From an uncultured bacterium (lineage in GTDB: Bacteria; Actinomycetota; Coriobacteriia; Coriobacteriales; Coriobacteriaceae), in NCBI GenBank assembly GCA_905215385.1, contig CAJMPY010000013.1:17306-81305 (forward strand): a stretch of DNA of 64,000 nucleotides. Direction: 5' to 3'. The notes under the pieces were generated by a model, which was given only the letters and a program-made list of their open reading frames with translations, searched no databases and was not told the DNA's origin. The position numbers and the translations under genes are program-made. Positions within the stretch are counted from its first letter, which is position 1. Each line of letters begins with the position of its first letter. Shown here piece after piece: positions 52,152 to 60,526 of the stretch.

Positions 52152-52922
52152 CTATAGCAGGCCAAAGTGCTCGGCGGCGTTGTAGATGCCGTCGTCGTCT
52201 ACGGCGGTCGTCACGTAGGTCGCTGCGGCCTTCACGGTCGCCTGCGCGTTGCCCATTGCCACACTTGTGCCCACGGCCGAGAACATCGACAGGTCGTTCT
52301 CGCCGTCGCCAAAGGCAATCGCCTCGCTCGCGTCGATGCCCAGGCGCTCCAGCGTCGCCGCCACGCCCAGGTCCTTACCGCCGTTGGCAGGGATAATGTC
52401 GCAGAACAAATCACACCAGCGCGTAGTGAGAGAATGCGACACCGCGTCGGTCACGATATGCTCGTCGGCAGGGTCCACAAAGGCGCAGAACTGGTAGACC
52501 GGCGCATCGAAGGCATGCTCAAACGGCTCCTCGTGGTAGACGATTCCCGCGTTGCTACCGGCCGTCACCACGCGCTCGGACAGGCGGTTCACAAACGAGT
52601 TCTCGCCCTGCATGCACAGCGAGTCGTAGCGCCCCTGCGCCACCTGGTCCACAATCACCGCGACGTCGTCCGGATCGATCGGGCAGCTGCGGTAAACCCC
52701 CTCGGCATCAAAGCAGTGCTGGCCCGAAAGCGTAATGTACGCATCCCAGCCCAGGTCGAACAGCCAATCGGGCATCTGGTAGGTCGGGCGACCCGTAGCA
52801 ATCACACATGCGATCCCCTGCTCGTGAAAGCTGTCGAGCACCTGCTGTGCCGACGCCGGAATCCGGTGGGTCTTAAAGCTCAGCAACGTGCCGTCGATAT
52901 CGAAAAACGCGGCCTTGATCAT
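52152..52922 (-). CDS. Cof-type HAD phosphatase
   Basis: 256 residues. Haloacid dehalogenase fold: motif I FFDIDGTLLSF with the nucleophile Asp, ATGRPTYQ as motif II region, and GDGENDLSMF as motif IV, with a C2b-type cap between them as in Cof/YbiV sugar phosphate phosphatases. The substrate is probably a sugar phosphate or flavin-related phosphate. Starts six bases after the stop of the ABC-F gene on the same strand, so they are cotranscribed. Confidence 0.88.
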   Translation of the reverse strand: MIKAAFFDIDGTLLSFKTHRIPASAQQVLDSFHEQGIACVIATGRPTYQMPDWLFDLGWDAYITLSGQHCFDAEGVYRSCPIDPDDVAVIVDQVAQGRYDSLCMQGENSFVNRLSERVVTAGSNAGIVYHEEPFEHAFDAPVYQFCAFVDPADEHIVTDAVSHSLTTRWCDLFCDIIPANGGKDLGVAATLERLGIDASEAIAFGDGENDLSMFSAVGTSVAMGNAQATVKAAATYVTTAVDDDGIYNAAEHFGLL

Positions 52923-52928
52923 CCTCGC

Positions 52929-54788
52929 CTACTCCTCGCCCTCGAGCTTCTCGCTCGCCTCGAGCCACGCCATCTCCAACTCGCCCATGGCGGCGTGGGC
53001 CTCGTCGATCTTTGCCTGCTGCTCGCCCAGCGCCGTGTAGTTGGTGGGATCGACCTGGGCCATTGCTGCCTCGGCCTCCTCAACGCGGGCGCGCTGCGTC
53101 TCAATTTTGCGCTCGAGCGAGCTCACCTCGCGGCGAAGCTTCTGGCGTTCGGCGTTGGAAAGGCCATTGGGCTGGCCGCTCGACTTGGGCTTTTCGGCCG
53201 CAGCCGCCGCGGCACCGGTGTCAAACGTGCCGGTCTTGGCACTCGGCGCACCCACGGGCTCGCCCTCGGCGGTGGCGTTGCACAGGCGCAGGTACTGGTC
53301 CACGCCGCCGGGCATATGCGTCAGGTGGCCGTCGAGCAGCGCCCACTGCTGGTCGGTCACGCGCTCCATCAAGAAGCGGTCGTGCGTCACCAGGATTAGC
53401 GTGCCGGGCCAGCCGTCGAGCAGGTCCTCGACAATCGCCAGCATATCGGTATCCAGGTCGTTGCCGGGCTCGTCCAGGATGAGCACGTTGGGTTCGTCCA
53501 GGATCGTCAGCAGCAACGACAGGCGACGGCGCTGGCCACCCGAAAGATCGCCGATGCGACTCCAGAGCTGCTGTGTCGTAAAGCCCAGGCGCTCGCAAAG
53601 TTTCTCGGGCGAAGTCTCCTTGCCGTCGATGACGTAGTACTTCTTATAGTTGCCGAGCACCTCGCGGATCGTGTCACCCATGTAGGGCTCGAGCTCCTCG
53701 AGCTGCTGCGACAGCACGCCAAAGCGCACCGTCTGGCCGATCTTCACGCGGCCGCGCAGGGGCGCGATCTTGCCCTGAATCACGTCAAGCAGTGTGGACT
53801 TGCCGGCGCCGTTCTCGCCCAAAAGACCATAGCGGTCGCCCGCGCCGATGAGCCAGGTCACATCGGTGAGCACCTGTTTGGACGTGCCATCGGCATCCGC
53901 ATAGCCGGCGTCCACGTCGACTACATCGATAACCTGCTTGCCCAGGCGGCTCACGGCAAGGCGCTTGAGCTCCAGCTCGTCACGCACGGGCGGTACGTCG
54001 GCGATCAGCTCGCGAGCAGCCTCAACGCGAAACTTGGGCTTGGTGGAACGCGCCTGGGCGCCGCGGCTTAGCCACGCGAGTTCCTTGCGCGCCATGTTGC
54101 GACGGCGCTCCTCGGTAACGGCGGCCATGCGGTCGCGCTCCACGCGCTGCAGGATATATGCCGAGTAGCCGCCCTCGAAGGGATCTACCTGGCCGTCGTG
54201 GACCTCCCACATGCTGGTACAGACCTCGTCCAAGAACCAGCGGTCGTGCGTGACCACGAGCATGGCGCCCTGGCCGCGCTGCCAGCGGGCCTTTAAGTGA
54301 CGCGCAAGCCAGTTGATGGTGCGCATGTCCAGGTGGTTGGTGGGCTCGTCGAGCATGAGCACGTCGTAGTCGCCGATCAGCAGGCGCGCGAGGTCCACGC
54401 GACGGCGCTGACCGCCCGAAAGCTCGCCCACCGTGCCCTCCCAGGGCACATCGCTAATAAGACCGGCCAGAATCTGGCGCGTACGCGGACTCGACGCCCA
54501 CTCATACTCGGGCGTGTCGCCCACAACGGCATGATGCACGGTATCGGTGTCGACAAGCTGGTCCTTTTGGCCGAGCAGGCCGATCGTGGTGCCGCGGCGG
54601 TGCGTCACGCGTCCGTCATCGGGCTCCAGCGTGCCGGCGAGCACGCTCAGCAGCGTCGACTTGCCGTCGCCGTTTTTACCGACGATACCAATGCGGTCGC
54701 CCTCGCCCACGCCGAGCGTCACGCTATCGAAAATATGCTTGGTGGGAAACTCTAGGCTGATGGAATCGCATCCCAAAAGAATCGCCAT
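52929..54788 (-). CDS. ABC-F family ATPase
   Basis: 619 residues. Two ABC ATPase domains in one chain without membrane segments: Walker A motifs GIVGKNGDGKST and GLLGENGAGKST, two LSGGQRRR signatures, and the linker between them, with a C-terminal coiled coil rich in Glu/Arg (SSLERKIETQRARVEEAEAA) typical of the Uup branch. ABC-F proteins act on the ribosome E site or, for Uup, on DNA and ribosome homeostasis. The ATG at 54788 has AAGGAG upstream; the frame extends 52 codons further across a repeat hairpin and is not used. The HAD phosphatase follows at once. Confidence 0.9.
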   Translation of the reverse strand: MAILLGCDSISLEFPTKHIFDSVTLGVGEGDRIGIVGKNGDGKSTLLSVLAGTLEPDDGRVTHRRGTTIGLLGQKDQLVDTDTVHHAVVGDTPEYEWASSPRTRQILAGLISDVPWEGTVGELSGGQRRRVDLARLLIGDYDVLMLDEPTNHLDMRTINWLARHLKARWQRGQGAMLVVTHDRWFLDEVCTSMWEVHDGQVDPFEGGYSAYILQRVERDRMAAVTEERRRNMARKELAWLSRGAQARSTKPKFRVEAARELIADVPPVRDELELKRLAVSRLGKQVIDVVDVDAGYADADGTSKQVLTDVTWLIGAGDRYGLLGENGAGKSTLLDVIQGKIAPLRGRVKIGQTVRFGVLSQQLEELEPYMGDTIREVLGNYKKYYVIDGKETSPEKLCERLGFTTQQLWSRIGDLSGGQRRRLSLLLTILDEPNVLILDEPGNDLDTDMLAIVEDLLDGWPGTLILVTHDRFLMERVTDQQWALLDGHLTHMPGGVDQYLRLCNATAEGEPVGAPSAKTGTFDTGAAAAAAEKPKSSGQPNGLSNAERQKLRREVSSLERKIETQRARVEEAEAAMAQVDPTNYTALGEQQAKIDEAHAAMGELEMAWLEASEKLEGEE

Positions 54789-54846
54789 ATGCCCTGCTCC
54801 TTCGTAGAAATTCAACGTTGTCCATGATAGCAGCGAGCCCCACCCC

Positions 54847-54886
54847 AAACCACCACGAAGGTGCCTGTCCCCTTTGTGGTGGTCGT
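54847..54886 (-). terminator. CCACC hairpin, copy f
   Basis: AAACCACCACGAAGG pairs with CCTTTGTGGTGG; the A-to-G change in the left arm gives a G:T pair. It lies between the pstB terminator and the ABC-F gene, unlike the other copies, which directly follow a stop codon. Confidence 0.4.
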
Positions 54887-54899
54887 TTCGGTCGCAGAG

Positions 54900-54940
54900 C
54901 AAAAAGGCGGGCCATCTCGCAAAAGAGATGACCCGCCTCT
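54900..54940 (-). terminator. Intrinsic terminator of the pst operon
   Basis: On the minus strand GAGGCGGGTCATCTC pairs with GAGATGGCCCGCC around TTTTGC, followed by TTTTTGC. It lies 55 bases beyond the pstB stop. Confidence 0.8.
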
Positions 54941-54993
54941 CCAATCAGTCCCGCGACAACCGTGGCCGCCGCGGGCCTCAAGCATGTCCCGGA

Positions 54994-55866
54994 CTAGGAG
55001 AACATGCCGGTGAGGTAATCATTCAGCCGCTTATCCTTGGGCCGTTGGAAAATCTCGTCGGTCTCGTCGTACTCGACCATATCGCCCATGTAGAAGAACG
55101 CCGTGCGGTTGGACACGCGCGACGCCTGCTCCATGTTGTGCGTCACGATGACGATGGCGCGGTCGGCAACGATCGACGACATCAGGTCCTCGATCGCCAA
55201 CGTCGAGATGGGGTCGAGCGCCGAGCAGGGCTCGTCGAACAGGATCACGTCGGGGTTGAGCGCCAGCATGCGCGCAATGCACAGACGCTGTTGCTGGCCG
55301 CCCGAAAGCGCGTAGGCGCTCTTGTCGAGCTTGTCCTTGACCTCGTCCCACAGGGCCGCACCGCGCAGGCTTTCCTCGACCATGCGATCGAGCTCGTCAC
55401 GGTCGGTGATGCCGTGGCGCTTGGGCGCAAACGTGATGTTGTCGCGAATGGACTTGCGAAACGGATTGGGCTGCTGAAACACCATGCCAATGGACCGACG
55501 CAGCTCGTAGGTGTTCTCGGTCTTGGTGTTCACGTTGCGCCCGCGGTAGTTGATCTCGCCCTCCACGCGGCAGCCGCGAATCTCGCGATTCATAAGGTTG
55601 AGGCAGCGCAAAAGGGTCGACTTACCGCAGCCCGAAGGCCCGATGAGCGCCGTGATCTCGCCCTTATGGAAGTCGAGCGACGTATTGTGCAGCGCATGGT
55701 GGTCGCCATAGTACACGTTGACGTCCTTGGCGGAGAGCACGACCTCGTCGCTCACGGCCTTGCCGCTCACGCGCACGCGCCTCTCGCTCTCCCCCACGCT
55801 CGACAGAAAGTCCTGGGTCTCGGACGTGGCCGCCTCGGTTGCGGGCGTTGCATTCATCTCGCTCAT
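54994..55866 (-). CDS. pstB: Phosphate ABC transporter ATP-binding protein
   Basis: 290 residues. Walker A GPSGCGKSTLL, Q-loop FQQPNPF, signature ALSGGQQQRLCIAR and Walker B VILFDEP identify PstB, the ATPase of the high-affinity phosphate importer at the inner membrane face. An N-terminal extension of about 40 polar residues is longer than usual. Its ATG at 55866 overlaps the pstA stop codon (ATGA), so translation is coupled. No phoU gene follows, unlike in many pst operons; the operon ends at the terminator. Confidence 0.95.
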   Translation of the reverse strand: MSEMNATPATEAATSETQDFLSSVGESERRVRVSGKAVSDEVVLSAKDVNVYYGDHHALHNTSLDFHKGEITALIGPSGCGKSTLLRCLNLMNREIRGCRVEGEINYRGRNVNTKTENTYELRRSIGMVFQQPNPFRKSIRDNITFAPKRHGITDRDELDRMVEESLRGAALWDEVKDKLDKSAYALSGGQQQRLCIARMLALNPDVILFDEPCSALDPISTLAIEDLMSSIVADRAIVIVTHNMEQASRVSNRTAFFYMGDMVEYDETDEIFQRPKDKRLNDYLTGMFS

Positions 55867-56789
55867 TCGGCCGTCATCTTCCTTGCCAGTTGCTTGCCCA
55901 CGATACGGGCGATTACGTTAAACAGCAGCACGCAGATCATCAGCAGTGCCGCGGTGCCCCAGACGATCTGCTGGGCCTCGGGGCTGCCCTCGCCATAGAT
56001 CTTGTAGATGTGCACGGCCAGCGACTCGCCGGGACGGAACACGTTCCAGGCGCAGGTGGGGCTCGACAGGTTAAAGCTCAAGAAGTTCAGACGAACCGGC
56101 GAGCTCATGCCCGAGGTAAAGAGCAGCGCCGCGGCCTCGCCAAACACGCGGCCGGCCGAAAGCACGATGCCGGTCACGATGGCGGGCATGGCCTCGGGAA
56201 TCAGGATGTGCAGTGTGGCCTCCCAGCGAGTGAGGCCCATGGCCAGGCACGCATCGCGCTGGGCCTGCGGCACGTCCTCGAGCGCCTGCTGAATCACGCG
56301 CACCAGGATGGGGATGTTGAACATGGTGAGCGCGACGGCGCCGGAGATGATGGAGTACTTCCAGCCCAGCTGCACCGAGAACACCAGAAAGCCGAACATG
56401 CCGACGACGATGGAAGGCAACGAGGACAAGGTCTCGATAGCGGTGGAGGCGATGTCGCGGATAGGGCCGTTCGGCGCGTACTCAACCAGGAAGACCGCTC
56501 CGCCCAGGCTGATGGGCACCGAGATGACTAGAGTGATCAGCAGCAGGTAGAACGAGTCGAACAGCTGGTAGAGCACGCCGCCCTGGGTTCCGTTGGCGCG
56601 CGCAGGCTGCGTGAGGAAGCCCGGCTGGAACAGCGTCGAGATGCCCTCGAACAGGATGTAGGCCACCATGGAGACGACGATGAGCATGACGATGGCGACG
56701 ATCGCCGTCAGCACGCCCGTGGCGATGCGGTCCTGCCTTTGGACACGCCCGAGTCTCGCCTCGTCGATATGGATGCGCGTGCTAGCCAC
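55863..56789 (-). CDS. pstA: Phosphate ABC transporter permease PstA
   Basis: 308 residues. Six membrane segments with the ABC permease EAA-type loop (QREACLAMGLTRWEA-like stretch around residue 200) and LSSLPSIVVGMFGFLVF, both typical of PstA. Forms the phosphate channel with PstC. The start is a GTG at 56789, inside the last codons of pstC, so the two ORFs overlap by 8 bases; a TTG eight codons upstream would overlap more. The GTG gives an N-terminus MASTRIHIDEARLG without hydrophobic residues, as expected. Confidence 0.93.
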   Translation of the reverse strand: MASTRIHIDEARLGRVQRQDRIATGVLTAIVAIVMLIVVSMVAYILFEGISTLFQPGFLTQPARANGTQGGVLYQLFDSFYLLLITLVISVPISLGGAVFLVEYAPNGPIRDIASTAIETLSSLPSIVVGMFGFLVFSVQLGWKYSIISGAVALTMFNIPILVRVIQQALEDVPQAQRDACLAMGLTRWEATLHILIPEAMPAIVTGIVLSAGRVFGEAAALLFTSGMSSPVRLNFLSFNLSSPTCAWNVFRPGESLAVHIYKIYGEGSPEAQQIVWGTAALLMICVLLFNVIARIVGKQLARKMTAE

Positions 56790-57690
56790 GAGCCTTCGCC
56801 CCCTTGCGGCCAATGAGATGGATGATCAGGATAAAGATGAGGCTCATGCCCATCAGCAGAAGACCGAGCGCCCACAGGACGTCGTCCTGGGCCGAGCCCT
56901 CGGCATAGACCGCCATGGATGTGGTGAGCGTGGTGGTAATGGTGGACGCCGGCGACAGCAGCGACGTCGGCATGGCCTCGATGCCGCCAATGACCATGCG
57001 CACGGCGAGCGTCTCGCCAAAGGCGCGGGTCATGCCAAGGATGACTGCGGTCATGAGCGACGGCATGGCGGACTTGAGCACCACGTGCCAGATGGTCTGC
57101 CAGCGGGTGTAGCCCAGCGCGAGCGAACCCTGGCGGTAGCTATCGGGCACGGCGCGCAGGCCATCGACCGAAAGCGTGGTCATCGTCGGCAGAATCATGA
57201 CGGCCAGCACGATGGCGCCGGGCAAGATGCCCAGGCCTGTGCTCACGTGGAAAACGCTCTTCATAAGGCCGACGACCACGTGAAAACCGATCAGGCCAAA
57301 GACGACCGAGGGAATACCGGTCAAAAGCTCAATGAGCGGCTGAAAAACCTTGGAGCCAAACTTAGGCTGAATCTCGACCGCAAAGATGGCAGAGCCGATG
57401 GCGATGGGCAGTGCGATGAGCGTGGAGAGCACCATGACCGCAAACGAGGTGACGATCAGGGGCAGGGCGCCAGTGTAGGGCAGGCCGTTTTCGGCCGTGT
57501 TGGCCAGGTCCCACTTGGTACCGGTAAAAAACTCGACGATCGAGACGCCGTCCTTGAAAAAAGCCGAGAGGCCCTTTTGGGCGACCATAAAGATGAGCGC
57601 GGCAACGACAAGCGTCACGAGCGCTACGCACGCACCCGTGACGCCCAGGCCCACGTTCTCAAGCTCGCGCTTTGGCAGCTGTTTTGCCAT
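56782..57690 (-). CDS. pstC: Phosphate ABC transporter permease PstC
   Basis: 302 residues. Six membrane segments; LTGIPSVVFGLIGFHVVV and the coupling loop GSLALGYTRWQTIWHVVLKS identify PstC. Partner of PstA. The ATG at 57690 has GGAAAGG upstream. It follows pstS by 25 bases and overlaps pstA by 8 bases, so the order pstS-pstC-pstA-pstB is one operon. Confidence 0.94.
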   Translation of the reverse strand: MAKQLPKRELENVGLGVTGACVALVTLVVAALIFMVAQKGLSAFFKDGVSIVEFFTGTKWDLANTAENGLPYTGALPLIVTSFAVMVLSTLIALPIAIGSAIFAVEIQPKFGSKVFQPLIELLTGIPSVVFGLIGFHVVVGLMKSVFHVSTGLGILPGAIVLAVMILPTMTTLSVDGLRAVPDSYRQGSLALGYTRWQTIWHVVLKSAMPSLMTAVILGMTRAFGETLAVRMVIGGIEAMPTSLLSPASTITTTLTTSMAVYAEGSAQDDVLWALGLLLMGMSLIFILIIHLIGRKGAKARG

Positions 57691-57715
57691 TGCAAACCTT
57701 TCCGGGGGCGATTAC

Positions 57716-58654
57716 TTATTTAGCGGAGACCTTGCCACTGGCGTCCTTGACGACCTTCATGGCAGAAACGGGAATAAAGCCCTGCTCCTCGACGAGCTTG
57801 CCCTGGACGTCGTCGGAAAGCATGAACTCCAGGAAGGCCTTGGTGGCCTCGTCGGCGTCCTTAGCACAGTACATGTGCTCGGTCGCCCAGATCTTGAAGG
57901 AGTCGTCGGTGACGTTTGTGCTCTTGGGCTCGACGCCCTCGACCATGATGGCGTTGAACTTGGAGTCATCGAAGTGCGAGAAGTCGAGGTAGGAGATGGC
58001 GTTGTCGGTGCTGCCCATCTGAGTCTGGACATCGCCGGACTTGTCGAGCTCGGCGTCGCCCTTAAAGTCGACGGCCTCGTCGCCAAAGACGGCGGCCTCG
58101 AAGGTGGCGCGGGTGCCGGAGCCGGCCTTGCGGTTGAGAACGACGATCTTGGCGTCGTCGCCGCCGACCTCCTTCCAGTTGGTGATCTGGCCGGAGAAAA
58201 TACCCTTGAGCTGCTCGAGAGACAGGTCGTCGACCTTGACGTTCTTGGAGACGACGGGGCCCATGCCCACGACGGCGACCTCGTGGTCGACGAGGTTCTT
58301 GACCTGGTCGGCCTCGAGCTTGGTCTCGGCGAAGACGTCGGAGTTACCGATGGTGACGGTGCCGGCGGCGACAGCGGTCAGGCCCTTGCCCGAACCGTTA
58401 CCCGAGCCAGAGACGGAGACGTCCGGGTTGGCATCCATGAACTTCTCGGCAGCAGCCTCGACGAGAGCCTGGAACGAGGAAGCGCCGTCGTAGGTCACCT
58501 CGCCCGAGACGGACTCGGCGGCAGCGGCGCTACCCTCAGCAGCGGTGTTGGCGGCGTTGGAGCCACCGCAGCCAACGAGGCCGAGACCGACGATGCTGGC
58601 AAGACCACCAGCGAGGCCGAGGAACTGACGACGAGAATAAGCCTGATCGAGCAT
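57716..58654 (-). CDS. pstS: Phosphate-binding lipoprotein PstS
   Basis: 312 residues. Substrate-binding protein of the phosphate importer. The N-terminus SRRQFLGLAGG is a twin-arginine signal, followed by a lipobox ending LGLVGC, so it is probably exported folded by Tat and then lipid-anchored. The mature part contains GSGTRATFEA and the phosphate-binding region around SGNGSGKGLTAV. The ATG at 58654 has AAGGAAG upstream; the frame open to 58837 is not supported. A pair of 11-base direct repeats upstream may be a PHO-type box. Confidence 0.94.
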   Translation of the reverse strand: MLDQAYSRRQFLGLAGGLASIVGLGLVGCGGSNAANTAAEGSAAAAESVSGEVTYDGASSFQALVEAAAEKFMDANPDVSVSGSGNGSGKGLTAVAAGTVTIGNSDVFAETKLEADQVKNLVDHEVAVVGMGPVVSKNVKVDDLSLEQLKGIFSGQITNWKEVGGDDAKIVVLNRKAGSGTRATFEAAVFGDEAVDFKGDAELDKSGDVQTQMGSTDNAISYLDFSHFDDSKFNAIMVEGVEPKSTNVTDDSFKIWATEHMYCAKDADEATKAFLEFMLSDDVQGKLVEEQGFIPVSAMKVVKDASGKVSAK

Positions 58655-58794
58655 GATCTTCCTTTCATACATGCGACTCGCGGGCACCCTGCCCGCTTTG
58701 CTGTTTGGAAAGATACGGCCTCGATCGGTCAGAGCCCGCGCCAACTGCGGTTTCTTACGGGCATCTGATAGACCCTTACCGCAAGCGCGGCGGG

Positions 58795-58816
58795 GCTTTA
58801 CAAACGAATAACAAAC
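58795..58816 (-). promoter_or_regulatory. Possible PHO-box-like direct repeat upstream of pstS
   Basis: On the minus strand GTTTGTTATTC is followed at once by GTTTGTAAAGC, two 11-base units sharing GTTTGT, the unit length of PhoB/PhoP boxes. It lies about 140 bases before the pstS start. Only a suggestion. Confidence 0.28.
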
Positions 58817-58847
58817 CCCGTCGCAAGCATGCCTCACCTTTTACAAG

Positions 58848-58912
58848 CTAGTCATTGGGGACGTTCTTATAGTCATTGGGGACGTTCTTATAGCCATTGG
58901 GTGTTCCTATAG
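58848..58912. repeat. Short direct repeats of module TAGTCATTGGGGACGTTCTTA
   Basis: GTCATTGGGGACGTTCTTA occurs twice and a decayed third copy (CCATTGGGTGTTCCTA) follows. The same GGACGTTCTTA occurs directly beyond the other end of the IS110 element at 60315-60325, so the element sits inside a repeat of this family. Confidence 0.65.
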
Positions 58913-58930
58913 TTTTGTCAACCGTCGGGG

Positions 58931-60064
58931 CTACTCCCGGTAGGGCACCCGGTCGCGCATCACGGCGTATATCGCCCTGAGCCGCTTCCTCGCGACGGCC
59001 TTGAGCGCCCGCCCGTGCCCCATGCCCCGCGCCCTGCAGGCCCGGTAGTACTCGCCGTAGCGCCCCGAGGACCTCACCAGGCTGTTGCACGAGAAGATCA
59101 GCAGGGACTTGAGCCTCGCGTCGCCGCGCCTGGACGCCCTGACCGACCTCACCGACGTTCCGGAGCTCCTCACCCTCGGGGCTATGCCGCAGTACGAGGC
59201 CAGGTGGTCGTGGTCCGGGAACCTCCCGATGTCGACCGACACCGCGAGCTGCGCCGCGGTCCTCGGGCCGATGCCGGGCACGGTGAGCAGGCACGCGTAG
59301 GTCTCGTCGCCCTCGAGCAGCGCCGCCGTCTCGGCCTCGAGGGCCCCGGCCTCGTCGAGGGCCTCCGATATCCGGGCGGCCAGAAACCTGACCTGCCTGT
59401 TCTCGGCCTCGACGAGCGCCGGCGGGGGCGCGGTGGAGGCGGCCGCGGCCTCCCCGGCGGCCTCGGCCCGCGGGCCCCCGGCCCCGGAGCGGGCGATCCC
59501 CCACGCCCCGCCGAACCCGGCGAGCAGCTCCAGCCACCGCCGGTCCGACAGGTCGACCGCGGCCTCGAGGGCCGGGCAGGACTCGAGCAGCACCGCGCGC
59601 AGGCGGTTCTTGTCCCTGGTCGCGCAGGCGACGACGTGGTCGCGCTGCGACGAGAGGGCGCGGGCGGCCTCGAGGGCCTCGCCGCGGCCCGGGACCCCCG
59701 ACAGGGAGTCCGGCACGCCCAGGGCGGTCCGCGCGATCACCGCGGCGTCGCGCTCGTCGGTCTTGGCCTCGCCGGCGAACAGGCCGGCGGCGCGGCTGGC
59801 GGCGAGCCCGGGCAGGTGGGCGACCCCGAGCCCCGCGGCGCGGGCCCGCCTCACGGCGAGGGACCCTATGTTGCGGAACTGGTCGACGACGACGAGCGTG
59901 CCGGCGGGCGCGGAGGCGAACAGCGCGTCGAGCTCGGCCTCCCGGTTGCGGACGGGGGCGCTGGCCAGCACCTCCCCGCCGCGGTCGACCAGGCAGGCCC
60001 AGTGGGAGGACTTGCCGACGTCCAGGCCGAGCACGGCCGCGGGCCTGGTGGATGGCGCTTTCAC
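58931..60064 (-). CDS. IS110 family transposase
   Basis: 377 residues. N-terminal RuvC-like DEDD domain: GLDVGKSSHWA (first Asp), VVVDQFRN and AKTDERDAAVIA (further acidic residues); the C-terminal Tnp_2 domain contains LLTVPGIGPRTAAQL, and the expected serine region ASRRGDARLKSLLIFSC-type follows. The start is a GTG at 60064 with AAGGA nine bases upstream; the frame extends further but through the non-coding left end. All catalytic residues are present, so the element may be active. A central Ala-rich stretch is unusual in composition but in frame. Confidence 0.92.
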   Translation of the reverse strand: MKAPSTRPAAVLGLDVGKSSHWACLVDRGGEVLASAPVRNREAELDALFASAPAGTLVVVDQFRNIGSLAVRRARAAGLGVAHLPGLAASRAAGLFAGEAKTDERDAAVIARTALGVPDSLSGVPGRGEALEAARALSSQRDHVVACATRDKNRLRAVLLESCPALEAAVDLSDRRWLELLAGFGGAWGIARSGAGGPRAEAAGEAAAASTAPPPALVEAENRQVRFLAARISEALDEAGALEAETAALLEGDETYACLLTVPGIGPRTAAQLAVSVDIGRFPDHDHLASYCGIAPRVRSSGTSVRSVRASRRGDARLKSLLIFSCNSLVRSSGRYGEYYRACRARGMGHGRALKAVARKRLRAIYAVMRDRVPYRE

Positions 60065-60310
60065 GGTGGTATCCTTCCGGTAGTCGTTCGACCGGATGGC
60101 CTCCCCCTCGGCACTCACATTACCAGCCGCGGCGCCTGCCCGGCACTTTCCTATCAGCCGTCGGGGGCGGCGCGTCCCGCGCCGGCAGCACCCAACGGGC
60201 CCTCTCGGGGGCAGGGACGTTCGGCCGTGCGCGGGCGCCCGGTCGGCGGCCCGTTCTGGGCGCGCCTCAATCGTAGCCCGAGACGGTCCCGGGCTGACAA
60301 TTTCGACTGT
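60065..60310 (-). ncRNA. Probable bridge RNA region of the IS110 element
   Basis: About 245 bases of non-coding, strongly GC-rich sequence upstream of the transposase. In the IS110 group the bridge RNA, which pairs with donor and target DNA, is made from this position. I can see several possible stems but not defined loops, so exact limits are not given. Confidence 0.45.
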
Positions 60311-60311
60311 A

Positions 60312-60436
60312 ATGGACGTTCTTAAACGACTAGTCGTTGGGGACAGTCTTTGTAGATTGCCAAAAAGGAGTGTCCCAATCTGCCGGCACTTGGGGACGTT
60401 CCTTATCTGCCGGCACAAAAGGAACGTCCCCAAGTG
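60312..60436. repeat. Composite intergenic repeat, copy 3
   Basis: GGACGTTCTTA, palindrome AACGACTAGTCGTT (60325-60338), a GGGGACAGTC / GGAGTGTCCC hairpin and a long hairpin with 18-base arms CACTTGGGGACGTTCCTT and its reverse complement around a 14-base loop with TGCCGGCA. Same order as copy 1 at 11790-11920. Confidence 0.75.
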
Positions 60437-60439
60437 ACG

Positions 60440-60467
60440 CAAAAAGCCCGGGCAAAAGCACCGGGCT
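60440..60467 (-). terminator. Intrinsic terminator of the pepV-like gene
   Basis: On the minus strand AGCCCGG and CCGGGCT pair around a loop with GCTTTTG, followed by TTTTTGCG. The remaining gap up to 60526 shows a weaker GGGTTTCCC/GGGGAAGCCC stem. Confidence 0.7.
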
Positions 60468-60526
60468 CGTAATGCAAGTTTGTATCCAAACAGGATATAG
60501 GGGTTTCCCAGGTCCCTGGGGAAGCC

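Larger units (their letters stand above)
58916..60314 (-). mobile_element. IS110-family insertion sequence (ends approximate)
   Basis: Contains one intact DEDD transposase ORF and about 245 bases of non-coding GC-rich sequence in front of it, where IS110 elements carry their bridge RNA. No terminal inverted repeats, as usual for the family, so the ends cannot be fixed; both flanks carry GGACGTTCTTA of the intergenic repeat family. The interior is about 75% GC, above the genome average, which suggests recent entry. Confidence 0.75.

Noticed and set aside
59015..60325. Plus-strand ORF of 436 codons opposite the IS110 transposase
   Set aside because: An effect of very high GC with few stop codons; composition is Arg/Pro/Gly-rich and no motif is seen.
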